Shown: one piece after another, positions 47,325 through 56,999 of the stretch
Position numbering within the stretch: the first letter of the stretch is position 1
Layout: every line of letters starts with the position of its first letter
Source: Flavobacteriales bacterium
GTDB lineage: Bacteria > Bacteroidota > Bacteroidia > UBA10329
Direction of reading: 5' to 3'
Assembly (NCBI GenBank): GCA_021739695.1
Contig: JAIPBM010000020.1
Location: 21,714 to 85,713, forward strand
DNA: 64,000 nt
Position numbers and translations under genes: made by a program
The notes under the pieces: model-generated
What the model was told of the DNA's origin: nothing
Seen by the model: only the letters and a program-made list of their open reading frames with translations
Databases searched by the model: none

Positions 47325-47358
47325 CCGAATACTTCGAAAGCAACGAATATCTGAATTC

Positions 47359-47871
47359 TTACAACAATGCTAGTGCCTCGGTTAATAGCAAATGATGCGC
47401 TTCGTCCAATCCGATCGTTCCATCAGGCAGCGTCAACTCATTCCTGTAAAGTGGCAGTTCGGCAACCAACTTGGCATTGCAGGCCCGCAATGATTGCAAC
47501 AGCGAGATCATGGCATATTCGCCACGTGGTGGAGCAGGAGAGAACGTGATCGGAAGCACCGGTTTCTCCGAAATTTCGCCCGATGTGGTTACCCATTCAA
47601 TGGCATTCTTCAGTACGGCTGGGATATTGTGTACATATTCGGGAGTACAGATGATCACCGCGTCTGCTTCTCCGATTGCTTCTCGAAATAATTGCACCTT
47701 TTCGGGAATACCTGCATGTTCCAATTCGGGTGTGTAAAGCGGCAATTCCCAGAGTTCTTCCAACACCTGAATGCTGTAGGAATGTGCAAATGTTGTGCTG
47801 ATGACTTGTAGCAATTGTGCATTGGAACCGCCAGGACTGGCAGAACCGCTGATGGCGAGAATGGTTTTCAT
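47359..47871 (-). CDS. NADPH-dependent FMN reductase family protein
   Basis: 170 residues. Flavodoxin-like fold with the FMN phosphate loop SGSASPGGSNAQLLQ and the TPEYVHNIPAVLKNAIEWVT motif near residues 78-97, typical of NAD(P)H-dependent FMN reductases and quinone or azo reductases. Uses NAD(P)H to reduce FMN or an electrophilic compound. Cytoplasmic. Same strand as its neighbours and possibly co-transcribed. Confidence 0.88.
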   Translation of the reverse strand: MKTILAISGSASPGGSNAQLLQVISTTFAHSYSIQVLEELWELPLYTPELEHAGIPEKVQLFREAIGEADAVIICTPEYVHNIPAVLKNAIEWVTTSGEISEKPVLPITFSPAPPRGEYAMISLLQSLRACNAKLVAELPLYRNELTLPDGTIGLDEAHHLLLTEALALL

Positions 47872-47922
47872 TGCTCGAAAGTTAGCGTCTTTTTTTACCT
47901 GACGAAGACCTTATCCAGACGA

Positions 47923-48186
47923 CTATTGAAACCGATAAACTGCGAACAGTATGGAATAGATGATCAGATACAAGCGGTAATTGTTTCGGGTCTTCTTAAA
48001 GTCGGGATGATCCATCGTTAAGAAACCCAACAGCGCTTTCGTTTCTTTTACGAAATAGGGCTTGATGTTGATGGTCCAATCGTCTGTTTCGTGAACCATC
48101 TTGCGGAATCGGCTACGGAATACGCCCAAAGGCATGCCCCAAGCGAAGAAAAGAATGAGCCAGATGTTATCACGTAAAAAGTCCAT
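47923..48186 (-). CDS. Small membrane protein, unknown
   Basis: 87 residues from ATG 48186 (MDFLRDNIWLILFFAWGMPLG); six further residues are possible from 48204. Two hydrophobic segments, WLILFFAWGMPLGVF and YLIIYSILFAVY, with a charged part in the middle. No family recognised. It is a plausible single gene with little overlap. Confidence 0.55.
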   Translation of the reverse strand: MDFLRDNIWLILFFAWGMPLGVFRSRFRKMVHETDDWTINIKPYFVKETKALLGFLTMDHPDFKKTRNNYRLYLIIYSILFAVYRFQ

Positions 48187-48234
48187 TGAGGATACAAACC
48201 CCAATGGACTTCAATTGTTCTGACCAACGGTTTA

Positions 48235-48543
48235 TTACGATAATGCTTCGCAGATCAATAGGTCAACCTGCTTGTAAGCTTCTGAGCGGAGTTGGTTCAG
48301 CGAATTGAATTCCTCGCCAGCAAGCATATTCTTAATAGCCTGTGCACTCGGAAATTCGAAGACGGCCGATGCTTTAATGCCGCTGCTACCCATCACTTGT
48401 TCTACGGTCTTGTATCTGCCTATTCCTTTGCCTCCCGCGTTCATAAAAATCGGAATGATCTTAGACAGGTACAATTGAAATCCCGTCATGTTTTCTGGGT
48501 TGGGAATGGTGTTGATCAGTAGGTATGTTTTTGATTCTTCCAT
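48235..48543 (-). CDS. DUF1330-like small protein
   Basis: 102 residues. The pattern SKTYLLINTIPNPENMTGFQ, then AGGKGIGRYKT and AVFEFPSAQAIKNML with LICEALS at the end, matches the dimeric ferredoxin-like DUF1330 fold. Function unknown; relatives sit beside stress or detoxification genes. Confidence 0.7.
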   Translation of the reverse strand: MEESKTYLLINTIPNPENMTGFQLYLSKIIPIFMNAGGKGIGRYKTVEQVMGSSGIKASAVFEFPSAQAIKNMLAGEEFNSLNQLRSEAYKQVDLLICEALS

Positions 48544-48585
48544 GAGGGGTGTTTTTAAGGGTTAAGAGCTACTTGGAAACGTGTC

Positions 48586-48768
48586 TTATTTCTTATTCGT
48601 ATTCACACCAACCCAAACGTAAACGGGGTCTGAACCGAGAATGGCCGGTATCATCAGTACACCGCCAACTGCTCCCCACCAACTAGCGAAATAAATTCCT
48701 GCTCCGATAATGCTCAGACCAACAACGGTTCTGATTACTCTGTCTGCTGTTCCTACGTTCTTATTCAT
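48586..48768 (-). CDS. DUF2892/YgaP-like small membrane protein
   Basis: 60 residues: MNKNVGTADRVIRTVVGLSI then two membrane helices (GAGIYFASWWGAVGGVLMIPAILG). The NVGxxDRxIR start is characteristic of DUF2892. Inner membrane; the role is unknown. Confidence 0.82.
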   Translation of the reverse strand: MNKNVGTADRVIRTVVGLSIIGAGIYFASWWGAVGGVLMIPAILGSDPVYVWVGVNTNKK

Positions 48769-48788
48769 AGTGTTTGTGTTTTAAAGTT

Positions 48789-49352
48789 TTATTGAATGGT
48801 TTTGCTGATTTTCCGCACCGCGTGGGTTGGGAGTTTTGTTTTGCCAGTTATGGCTTGGCCCGTTTCTATGTGAAGTTTGTAGCCAGATAAGATGGATGTC
48901 CAGAGATAGGCGAACACGCCACTCATCATTAGGCGGTTCATTATTCCAAAGAACCCGTTGCTCATAGAATAGTTGAGCGTAGATCGCAAGACCGTACTGT
49001 GCGAACCTGTTCTGGTAAAATCGAATGTTCCTCCCATGGTTGCTAGATCAGGCATGCCCTTGATCACCACGGCTTCCAGTTCCATGAAAACGCCCTCTTC
49101 CCAAGCTATCACACGTTCGTCCAAGGTGGCCCCTGGCATGATGGACATTTCCATATGTCGCTGAGCTCCCATTCCGTGTGTTACTTCCGAAACGAGGGTT
49201 GAGCGACTAACGGTTGACGCACTTAAATAGATGTTTTCCACTTTGGCAAATGCCGCCCAAACTTCTTCAATCGGTTTCTTGATCTCTAATTCGAGTGTGA
49301 TCTCTGTAGGGGTTTTACCGACTTGCTTGATACGCGGGGTTGAGTGTCTCAT
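48789..49352 (-). CDS. SRPBCC (START-like) family protein
   Basis: About 187 residues from ATG 49352 (MRHSTPRIKQVGKTPTEI); a start at 49388 adds twelve. KPIEEVWAAFAKVENI and the strand pattern up to GAQRHMEM belong to the SRPBCC fold, which has a hydrophobic pocket for lipids or aromatic ligands. C-terminal hydrophobic stretch MNRLMMSGVFAYLW. It is adjacent to the AraC regulator on the same strand, which may control this group. Confidence 0.78.
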   Translation of the reverse strand: MRHSTPRIKQVGKTPTEITLELEIKKPIEEVWAAFAKVENIYLSASTVSRSTLVSEVTHGMGAQRHMEMSIMPGATLDERVIAWEEGVFMELEAVVIKGMPDLATMGGTFDFTRTGSHSTVLRSTLNYSMSNGFFGIMNRLMMSGVFAYLWTSILSGYKLHIETGQAITGKTKLPTHAVRKISKTIQ

Positions 49353-49421
49353 GGTTCTGAAATTTGATGGTACAAATCTCCAGAACAAGAAGTCGGAATA
49401 CTTCGTAAATCAGGTCAGAAA

Positions 49422-50267
49422 CTACGCAGTTTGGGCCAAACGATATTCGGTGGGAGATTTTCCGACAACGGATTTGAAACTGCGGTTGAAAGTGGAGACG
49501 GTTTCGAATCCTACATCGTAAGCCACATCAGAAACACGATTGCTCTTTATCTGCAAAAGGTTAGATGCTTTTTCAATCTTTTTCAGGGCAATGTAGGTCT
49601 TCGGACTTTCGCCATAAACCTCCTTGAATTTCCGTTTGAAGGATGAAGTGCTCATGTGGCAAAGTTTCGCCAATTCATCTACCGATAGACTGGAATAGAG
49701 GTTGGATTGAACCACGGTTTTGAACTCCACATGGTTCGGTTTGAACATGGCCGCTAGAAAATCGATGGACGAGGGTGCGTTGGATCTTTTGGCCAACAGA
49801 AGCACAAACTCCTTCAATTTGTTTCGAAGCATGGCCTCATCTGCTAGTTCAGGATTGTCTATAAGGATGGCAATACTCTGTCTGAAAGCGTCAAGTAATG
49901 CGTCTATCTGAACTTGTTTCAGGTTAAAATTGACACGAAAGGCCGGTAGGCTGAAGTCGGCTTCAAACAGCTCTTCCATAATAGACGGATGAAGAAGAAC
50001 TCCGATCACGTCCACACCATCACCAAGCTGGCGTTGCTTGCGCGAAACTTCATAGAAAAAGTTGATGCACTTGGCCAAAAGCCCTTGCTGCTGGTCAATC
50101 TCCAGTAGTTGATCTTGCGCTCGAATCGAAAGCCGTCCTTCGTTCACAAAGATGAAACAGGCTTCCTCGGTAGCATATTCTTTTGCTTCTCTATTGAAAT
50201 TAGGTTTGGTTACCCTTCCAAATACAGGAAGTCCCTTGTACATCAAAAACCTTTCGCTGACTTCCAT
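49422..50267 (-). CDS. AraC-family transcriptional regulator
   Basis: 281 residues. The C-terminal double helix-turn-helix (~185-280) has SVDELAKLCHMSTSSFKRKF and VSDVAYDVGFETVSTFNRSF, the AraC hallmark, ending SPTEYR. The N-terminal half is a cupin-like effector domain with no named ligand. It lies downstream of the PNGase F-like gene and upstream of the small-protein run on the same strand. Confidence 0.92.
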   Translation of the reverse strand: MEVSERFLMYKGLPVFGRVTKPNFNREAKEYATEEACFIFVNEGRLSIRAQDQLLEIDQQQGLLAKCINFFYEVSRKQRQLGDGVDVIGVLLHPSIMEELFEADFSLPAFRVNFNLKQVQIDALLDAFRQSIAILIDNPELADEAMLRNKLKEFVLLLAKRSNAPSSIDFLAAMFKPNHVEFKTVVQSNLYSSLSVDELAKLCHMSTSSFKRKFKEVYGESPKTYIALKKIEKASNLLQIKSNRVSDVAYDVGFETVSTFNRSFKSVVGKSPTEYRLAQTA

Positions 50268-50326
50268 GATCTGATGAAGAACGCAATAATTATGGTTCAG
50301 AAATCAACTCCATCCATTACTGAATG

Positions 50327-53300
50327 TCATTGCACGATCACCCTGCGTGTTTCGTTCACGTTTTCGCCCAATATCCTAACGAAATACATGCCTGAAGCTT
50401 CTTCATTCAGTTGAAACTGGCCTTCGTAAAAGCGATTTACATTCACAGTTCTTTCGCTCACTACCTGACCAATTGAATTGAGTAGCAGAATACGGAATTC
50501 GCCATTCATGCCGTCCATTTCCAAGGTGAATTGACCTTGATTCGGATTTGGGTAAACATTAATTCCCAATGGAGATTGTGCCTGTTGAACGTTGGCCAAA
50601 ACCCCAACAGAAAAGCCATGGGTGATCTGACCTCCGAATTCAGATTCGAAGTATTTGTAGTAGCCACCTCCGTTCTCCTTCAGTCGGCAATATCCTGAAC
50701 CTTGAGCAGTATAAGCCCAATAGGAAAGTCCGTCATCTTCCGAATCATAGAGGTTGAAAGTGTAGCAGCCTGGTGCCAGATCCAAGGTATCATTGTAGAG
50801 CGTGTTTGCGTCTGAATTGCTTCGTTCGGCAACCACATTTCCGTTGATGTCTACAACCTGCCAGTAATTCTCCGAAGGGAAATTGTTGGTCTTGTAGCGT
50901 ACGATCAGATTGCCTTCATACACATCAGGCATGTCGAAAGTAGAGGTGTAGCTGTCGTTGCCAGCGTATTGGTCAGTCCCTCCATTTGGCGCACTAACCG
51001 TCACAATGAATTTGCCCGAAGTGCCGTAAAGCCAAAAACTTCCTTCATCGATCGGCAAGGTCACCTCCTCTTTTTGCATGAAGGCCAGGTTTCCTGTCCA
51101 ATTGTATGTGGCAGGCTGACCGCCTTCTACTTTGTAGGTAATGGTTAGGCTTGTGAGGGTGGTTTCGCCAGCGTTTCTGATAATGATCTTGGCATCATCG
51201 CAATACGGATTGGTACGCGAATAATATTCCCAGTTGTTGGGAGAAAGCACATCGTAAACCTCTGCATCCAAGCTATGATTGGCAGCGCCATATTGCATCA
51301 GATGCATGGCGATCACGTAGTTTCCACCTGCCATACCTGGGTTGTTTGCAGGAACAGGCGTGATGGCGTAATCGAGGTTGACCGAAGAACCAGAAACACG
51401 GTCAGTGATCATGAATTCGTTGTCCTTGACCACATCGCCAGGACACCAACCTTCGCGCGCGCCTGGCCACGTTCCACCTTGCGGATAGATCGGATTCTGA
51501 GCACAATCGTGCGTTTGCCAAATGTGCCACGATGCCGCTTGCGAACCATTTACTCTCAGTGTGTGGGTATTATCCTTCCATTCGCAGCAATGTGGATAGG
51601 CACCACCTGCATTGCTTGTGTTGTGTCCATGACCTGTAAGACGTGTCTTCAATTTAAAGTGTTCGGCATTTGCCTGAATTGCCACATCTGTTGGCGCGAG
51701 GGATATATCATCATCCAAATTGCCGTACGAGAAAGAGCCAGATTGCCCCCACGGACGGCTCATTTCAACCACGTCCGCCATCGGTGTTCCAGAAATCATG
51801 GCAAAACGGACATCGATCAATTCCTGCTGGTTTCCGTTCTCAATGTCAACTGAATCGTGCAGTAAATGAGCATAATCAGTTACATCATAAACCCATGTAA
51901 ACCCTTGCGGACCAAGGCTTAGGTTGATGCCATAAGGTGTGATGAATCGGGCAATTTCGTAGCGGTCAATCACTTCAAATGGCTCGGAATAATACCAAAG
52001 CGTGTCGTTGTAAGAAACCATGTCGTTCACAATCTCAGCGGTGTCGATGTTTCCATCGGCATGCCATGTGTAGGTTTCGCCCGCGTAGCCCAAGGTGGTG
52101 CCAAGAGGTTGAATGCCATTGCCTTGCACTTCAAATTCTGTGATAGTGATTGGAACAACTGGAACCGAAGTGCTGACCACAGCAGAATCCAAGTGTGTGG
52201 TGTAATCGCCCTGTGCGAATTTCACCAACGGTCGGTCGGATGTCAATGTTGTATTCAATCCGTAGGCATCCCACGATTTAGCTACCACTGCTGGCGCGCC
52301 CAATAGCAAAGGGTCTTGACCGTTTCCTGATTGATCTGTCAACTGATAATCTGGCTGGTCGAAATCGTAATAAGCCAGTAAGTTGGCATAGTTCGGATGG
52401 TTGTTGTCAACTCGCTTATTCATCCATTCGGCAATGGTGGCTTCGTCCAATTCAACGTTCCAAACTCTGAATTCGTCCATCATTCCGTTGTGCGAATTGG
52501 AAGAAGAAAATCCTCGCCCTACAAAGAATCTATCAATCTCTCCAATTGAAAGGTTCAGATCTGTGCCAGAATGCCATAGCGTTCCATTCTTGTAGATCTT
52601 CATGCTGCCAGTAGCTGCATTCTTGGTAAAAGCCCAATGCGCCCAATTACCTTCATATTCCACCGCTGCGGCAGGTTTAAAAATGCGGTCGTATCCGCTT
52701 CCTTCGCCTGCATCCCAGTAGATGTTGCCGTTGCTCCAAGGTAGATGAACGTTCAGTACACGCTGACCAGAAGTGTTCACCGCTTCGAAAGCATAGGAAT
52801 CGGCAGGCTGCACATCCGCATTTCCGAAAGACCAGAACGACACCGTTACTTCATCGCCAAAATCGGTTCCGCCCAAAGGTATTTCCATGTATTTGGAAGG
52901 TTCAAAAACAATGGCATTATCTAGGCCTGAAGCGTACACGCCCGAAGTGTCATCGGTGGTATGAAATCCCGTTTGGTTCGATCCGCCCGTGCCATCAGCA
53001 TAATAAGCAAACTCTATCAGGATATTCGAAGTTCCATCCCATGTAAACGGGGTAAGGAAGTCGAAATAATAAGGACTCGCTCCAAAATTGAATGGGGTTG
53101 TTTGATCGTACACCACGGTCATTCCTAATTCGAAACCGGTAGGAACGGCAGTTGAGGTATTCTTCATGGAAATGGTGAGTCTGCCAAGGTCTGCCCATTG
53201 GCTGGTAAGCTCAATTCGCAATCGGTGGATGTCTCCGGCACTCATACCGGCAGTTGTCAGCTCGGCTGCTGTCCATAGAAACTGCGAACGAGCACGGTTG

Positions 53301-53764
53301 TAGCCCGCAAACGGACGCGTGTTGGTGCCGTCCATTTGGTCATAGACGTAAAGTGTTTCCGAATTCACAGCATCGATAGTAGTGGAATATTCGTAAGATT
53401 CAACGGTGTTGAACTGTGGCGTTGTGGTGTACCACAGCGAGTCGAGGTTCTGACCGCCATACAGATAATGCGGATGGTTCTGTAGATTGCTGTCGAGTAT
53501 TCCTGTATGATCATATACATGCGAATAGGTGAGGTAATCCCATTCGCCACAGGCATAGCCATCCTGCGTGGTGGCTGCATCGCATTTCAGCGTGTAGTAC
53601 ATCAGGATCTTGCGGTATTCTTGCGATGCTTCTGGAAACTGATACCAGTCTCTTCGTTTGGTTATGTCGGTAAAATCGAGGGTCTGCACCCAAGTCGTGT
53701 CTTGCTGTGCCTGAACTGAATTGAATAGAAAAAGGGCGCAGACAGCGAGTAGAAATTGTCTCAT
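50327..53764 (-). CDS. Secreted PNGase F-like peptide-N-glycosidase with an inserted LamG domain and T9SS type A tail
   Basis: 1145 residues with a signal peptide (MRQFLLAVCALFLFNSVQAQ). The N-terminal part TWVQTLDFTDITKRR.. ACGEWDYLTY matches the first PNGase F domain, a LamG domain follows at ~270-460 (PSKYMEIPLGGTDFG.. MMDEFRVWN), then the second PNGase F domain with TWPGAREGWCPGD. PNGase F releases N-glycans from Asn. Catalytic residues cannot be assigned safely by eye. After a linker, the tail begins INVYPNPNQGQF and ends VNETRRVIVQ. Probably an extracellular glycoprotein-modifying enzyme. Confidence 0.85.
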   Translation of the reverse strand: MRQFLLAVCALFLFNSVQAQQDTTWVQTLDFTDITKRRDWYQFPEASQEYRKILMYYTLKCDAATTQDGYACGEWDYLTYSHVYDHTGILDSNLQNHPHYLYGGQNLDSLWYTTTPQFNTVESYEYSTTIDAVNSETLYVYDQMDGTNTRPFAGYNRARSQFLWTAAELTTAGMSAGDIHRLRIELTSQWADLGRLTISMKNTSTAVPTGFELGMTVVYDQTTPFNFGASPYYFDFLTPFTWDGTSNILIEFAYYADGTGGSNQTGFHTTDDTSGVYASGLDNAIVFEPSKYMEIPLGGTDFGDEVTVSFWSFGNADVQPADSYAFEAVNTSGQRVLNVHLPWSNGNIYWDAGEGSGYDRIFKPAAAVEYEGNWAHWAFTKNAATGSMKIYKNGTLWHSGTDLNLSIGEIDRFFVGRGFSSSNSHNGMMDEFRVWNVELDEATIAEWMNKRVDNNHPNYANLLAYYDFDQPDYQLTDQSGNGQDPLLLGAPAVVAKSWDAYGLNTTLTSDRPLVKFAQGDYTTHLDSAVVSTSVPVVPITITEFEVQGNGIQPLGTTLGYAGETYTWHADGNIDTAEIVNDMVSYNDTLWYYSEPFEVIDRYEIARFITPYGINLSLGPQGFTWVYDVTDYAHLLHDSVDIENGNQQELIDVRFAMISGTPMADVVEMSRPWGQSGSFSYGNLDDDISLAPTDVAIQANAEHFKLKTRLTGHGHNTSNAGGAYPHCCEWKDNTHTLRVNGSQAASWHIWQTHDCAQNPIYPQGGTWPGAREGWCPGDVVKDNEFMITDRVSGSSVNLDYAITPVPANNPGMAGGNYVIAMHLMQYGAANHSLDAEVYDVLSPNNWEYYSRTNPYCDDAKIIIRNAGETTLTSLTITYKVEGGQPATYNWTGNLAFMQKEEVTLPIDEGSFWLYGTSGKFIVTVSAPNGGTDQYAGNDSYTSTFDMPDVYEGNLIVRYKTNNFPSENYWQVVDINGNVVAERSNSDANTLYNDTLDLAPGCYTFNLYDSEDDGLSYWAYTAQGSGYCRLKENGGGYYKYFESEFGGQITHGFSVGVLANVQQAQSPLGINVYPNPNQGQFTLEMDGMNGEFRILLLNSIGQVVSERTVNVNRFYEGQFQLNEEASGMYFVRILGENVNETRRVIVQ

Positions 53765-53840
53765 ACGTAGTTTGATTGAGCGATAAAGATAAGGGTACGG
53801 ACTATAAGTGGCTCGTAGCTGTAAAGACAGTTTTGCCGAG

Positions 53841-55040
53841 TTAAAGCACGAACAGCATCTGAATGAATCCGGCTAAGGCGCCAAGCACGGCTCCTACAAC
53901 GATAAGCGTGAATTCATCCTCTTTAAAAATGGGATGGAGCACGTCTTCGAAGTCCAATTTAGATAGCGATTTGAGTTTGTGCTCAATGGTAGTTCCGATC
54001 TGTAATTGCCTATCGGCATAATCAAACATTCCCGAAATGGAAGCAGGAAGCGCTTCTACCACCATTTCGCTGGCCAGGTGCTTTATCCGCTCGTATTTTC
54101 TGCTTCCTACTGCAAATTGGAGCAAGGTTCTTCGTGTTTTTCCTACGGCTGAATCCATCAGGCCATTCACGTGTTTCCTGCATAATTCAGCAATCGGGTC
54201 CATTCCGTGTTTGCTTATCGCATATTCAAAAATGTGCTTAGAAGTGAGTAATTCAGAAGATAGAATGCGGGCGTATTCCTCCGATACTTCGTTCTGTCGT
54301 TTCATAAAAAGTCCTTGTAAGACGAACGGACCGATCTTGACTGGGTGAATGGGACGGAAGATGAGTTTGAGCGCCAGGAAGTTGGTGAGGTAGCCAACTA
54401 CCAATCCACCCAAAGGAAGTAGCCACCAATGCTGATAGAAGTGCCAAACAATCATTTGGATAACGCCAAATTGAAAGCCGAATACAAAACTAGATGTCTC
54501 TATAAACTTGAACTCTTGTTCTCCACATTTCAGAAAGATCTTGTTCAGCAGCGCAGGGTCTTCGGTCAATCCTTCTACCATCATTCCATTGATGTCAAGA
54601 AGTTGATGAATGTCTTTTTTTACATCCAGTAGGACGTTTTCAATCGCCAATGGAAATTGAGCCGTTGCATCACGATGGAGTTCATCGATGCTTGCTTTCG
54701 GAAGCAGCCTCCAAATGATAGGCAACTCCTTTTTCATCACCTCATCAATAATGGCTTTGCTGAGTTGATCCAAATGCGGTCTCATTTCTTCGGTGATTCC
54801 TTTTGCATCCAACTTCTCGAATTCCTCCTCTACCGAAATGAGTTTGGAGGTGACCAATTCTACCGCTTTGGTAGACATTTTATAGGCCTTCGATGGTATG
54901 ATCCCTTGCCATCCAAAGGGACGTTTGCCTACATATTCCAACGGGTAGAAAGTCATGTAAACTGCCAGTTTGTTGGTAAGCCAACCGACCAGCGCGGCAA
55001 TAACAGGAATAGAGAGAAGAAAAATGGAATCGATGCTCAC
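53841..55040 (-). CDS. DUF445-family membrane protein
   Basis: 399 residues. IPVIAALVGWLTNKLAVYMTFYPLE at the N-terminus, PLGGLVVGYLTNFLALKLIFRP at ~210-235, and ALAGFIQMLF at the C-terminus are hallmarks of the DUF445 family; the repeated GxLTNxLA suggests a duplicated unit. The soluble part is helical. Function is not known. Minus strand, with 82 nt to the DUF3667 gene upstream. Confidence 0.9.
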   Translation of the reverse strand: MSIDSIFLLSIPVIAALVGWLTNKLAVYMTFYPLEYVGKRPFGWQGIIPSKAYKMSTKAVELVTSKLISVEEEFEKLDAKGITEEMRPHLDQLSKAIIDEVMKKELPIIWRLLPKASIDELHRDATAQFPLAIENVLLDVKKDIHQLLDINGMMVEGLTEDPALLNKIFLKCGEQEFKFIETSSFVFGFQFGVIQMIVWHFYQHWWLLPLGGLVVGYLTNFLALKLIFRPIHPVKIGPFVLQGLFMKRQNEVSEEYARILSSELLTSKHIFEYAISKHGMDPIAELCRKHVNGLMDSAVGKTRRTLLQFAVGSRKYERIKHLASEMVVEALPASISGMFDYADRQLQIGTTIEHKLKSLSKLDFEDVLHPIFKEDEFTLIVVGAVLGALAGFIQMLFVL

Positions 55041-55121
55041 ACTACAGAATTACTCATTCTTGGTGGATGAAGATAACCGAATGGTTTAAAAAGCTAAGGT
55101 GAATCGGATTTGATCAATCTC

Positions 55122-56048
55122 CTAGAACAACCAAATGCTTATCACTCCGATGATAAACATGGTTAAAACAACGATCAATAAGTAGACTAACGAAAGACCA
55201 ACCGTGTTGCCAATGGCGCGAAAGGTTGAAATGTTCTTGAGTCTCTTGAGTCCGAATATCAGGTAGCTGAGCGTCAAAATCACTACCAAGGGATCTAGCC
55301 AATCCGAGTCGATAAGTAAGGAAACGAGGTTGCTAATGATGAGTAATAGGAAAATGAATGAGTGCAGGTGGAGTGAGAAAATTACCGTATCGATATAAAA
55401 AGGACGCGGTTTGCCCCACATTAACCACATGAGCAGCGCAAATACAGGCATCAGAAAAAACATGGAAAGCGAAAGATTCTTGTAGAATTCATCGCGGAAT
55501 TGTGACCCATGTTTATCAGGGTCATCCAGTAGTCGGCTCAGTTGGGTTACCAGACGTAATGCAATGCTGGATTCCTCTAGTTCAAGTTCCGGGATGATTA
55601 GGTCGATTTCTGCGCCTAAGTCAGGGTTGGAACCTTTAAGGGTAACGAAGCCAGAGTCGCTTTTGTTCGTGATAGTAGAATCAGTTGATAAGGTGGCATT
55701 CTCCTTTTTTGTGGGTTTTGTGTTCCAATTTTTCCAATCCTCGACATCAAAGCCCATAACCAGGAACCCAATGAACGAAATGAAGAGGTAAAGCCGAATG
55801 GGAGGAACGTAAGATGCTCTGCGACCAGCGCTGAACTCTTGCGTCAGCAACCCAGGCTTGAACAGCAGGTACTTGAGGGTGATCATCAGTCGCGTATCGA
55901 AATTGAAATTGTCCGATACGTATTCTTTTATGAGTTCCCAAAAACCGATGTGCAGATTGCGTTGCTCTTGCCCGCAAGTGGCGCAAAACTTGTGCGCAGC
56001 TTTTATAGGCGCATGGCAATTCGAACAGACCTTATTATTGGAAGCCAT
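55122..56048 (-). CDS. DUF3667-family membrane protein with an N-terminal zinc ribbon
   Basis: 308 residues. Zinc ribbon CSNCHAPIKAAHKFCATCG (residues 8-26), then YVSDNFNFDTRLMITLKYLLFKPGLLT and RASYVPPIRLYLF, patterns of DUF3667 in Bacteroidota. About five membrane helices follow in the C-terminal half. Role unknown. Confidence 0.9.
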   Translation of the reverse strand: MASNNKVCSNCHAPIKAAHKFCATCGQEQRNLHIGFWELIKEYVSDNFNFDTRLMITLKYLLFKPGLLTQEFSAGRRASYVPPIRLYLFISFIGFLVMGFDVEDWKNWNTKPTKKENATLSTDSTITNKSDSGFVTLKGSNPDLGAEIDLIIPELELEESSIALRLVTQLSRLLDDPDKHGSQFRDEFYKNLSLSMFFLMPVFALLMWLMWGKPRPFYIDTVIFSLHLHSFIFLLLIISNLVSLLIDSDWLDPLVVILTLSYLIFGLKRLKNISTFRAIGNTVGLSLVYLLIVVLTMFIIGVISIWLF

Positions 56049-56108
56049 TCCGAAAATTACGCTAAATATTGGCCAAGCCGCAGCTGGTGGCGATATTCTG
56101 AAATAGAA

Positions 56109-56999
56109 CTACTTGGCGAAATAATCTGATACCGTTTTGTCTTTAGAACCTGCGATATAGGTATAGAATCCGCTGCCCGTTTTGGCGCCAAGATTTCCGC
56201 TGGCCACCATATTTACCAATAGCGGGCACGGGGCATATTTCGGGTTGCCCAAGCCTTCGTGCAACACGCGCATGATGCTTAGGCAGGTATCTAGTCCAAT
56301 AAAGTCTGCCAAGTGCAAGGGGCCCATAGGGTGTGCCATTCCCAATTTCATGATCGTGTCTATTTCCTCTACGCCTGCCACACCGTGGTAAAGCGTTTCG
56401 ATGGCCTCATTGATCATCGGCATCAAAATGCGGTTGGCCACAAAACCAGGGTAATCGTTCACTTCTACAGGAACTTTCTCCAGCTTTTTGCTCAGCGCCA
56501 CGATCTTGGCCGTAGTATCATTCGAAGTGGAATAGCCACGGATGATCTCTACCAGTTTCATCACCGGCACCGGATTCATGAAATGCATACCGATTACCTT
56601 GTCGGCACGTTTGGTGGCTGCTGCTATCTGCGTAATGGAGATGGAAGAAGTATTGCTGGCAAATAGGGTTTTTTCTGGGCAAATGCCTTCCAATTTAGAG
56701 AAGATGCTCAACTTCAATTCCTTGTTCTCGGTAGCGGCTTCCACTACAAGGTCGGCATTTGAGGCTCCTTTCTCAAGGTCAGTATGGAATGAGAGATTAC
56801 CTAGCGTTTTCAGCTTTTGGTCTTCGGTAAAGGTGCCTTTGGCAATTTGGCGGTCAAGGTTTTTGGCAATGGTATTCTTGGCCTTTTCCAACGAGTCTTT
56901 GCTTACATCAACCAAGGAAACCGTAAAACCGTTCTGCGCAAAAACGTGCGCAATTCCGTTTCCCATGGTTCCAGCACCAATAACCGTAATGTTCTTCAT
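56109..56999 (-). CDS. 3-hydroxybutyryl-CoA dehydrogenase family protein
   Basis: 296 residues, usual length. NAD site GAGTMGNGIA (residues 7-16), ASNTSSI, the catalytic HFMNPVPVMKLVEII segment, and NDYPGFVANRILMPMINEA. Catalyses oxidation of 3-hydroxyacyl-CoA to 3-oxoacyl-CoA in fatty acid or butanoate metabolism, cytoplasmic. Transcribed on the minus strand from a 348-nt divergent region shared with the PAS/PP2C protein. Confidence 0.93.
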   Translation of the reverse strand: MKNITVIGAGTMGNGIAHVFAQNGFTVSLVDVSKDSLEKAKNTIAKNLDRQIAKGTFTEDQKLKTLGNLSFHTDLEKGASNADLVVEAATENKELKLSIFSKLEGICPEKTLFASNTSSISITQIAAATKRADKVIGMHFMNPVPVMKLVEIIRGYSTSNDTTAKIVALSKKLEKVPVEVNDYPGFVANRILMPMINEAIETLYHGVAGVEEIDTIMKLGMAHPMGPLHLADFIGLDTCLSIMRVLHEGLGNPKYAPCPLLVNMVASGNLGAKTGSGFYTYIAGSKDKTVSDYFAK

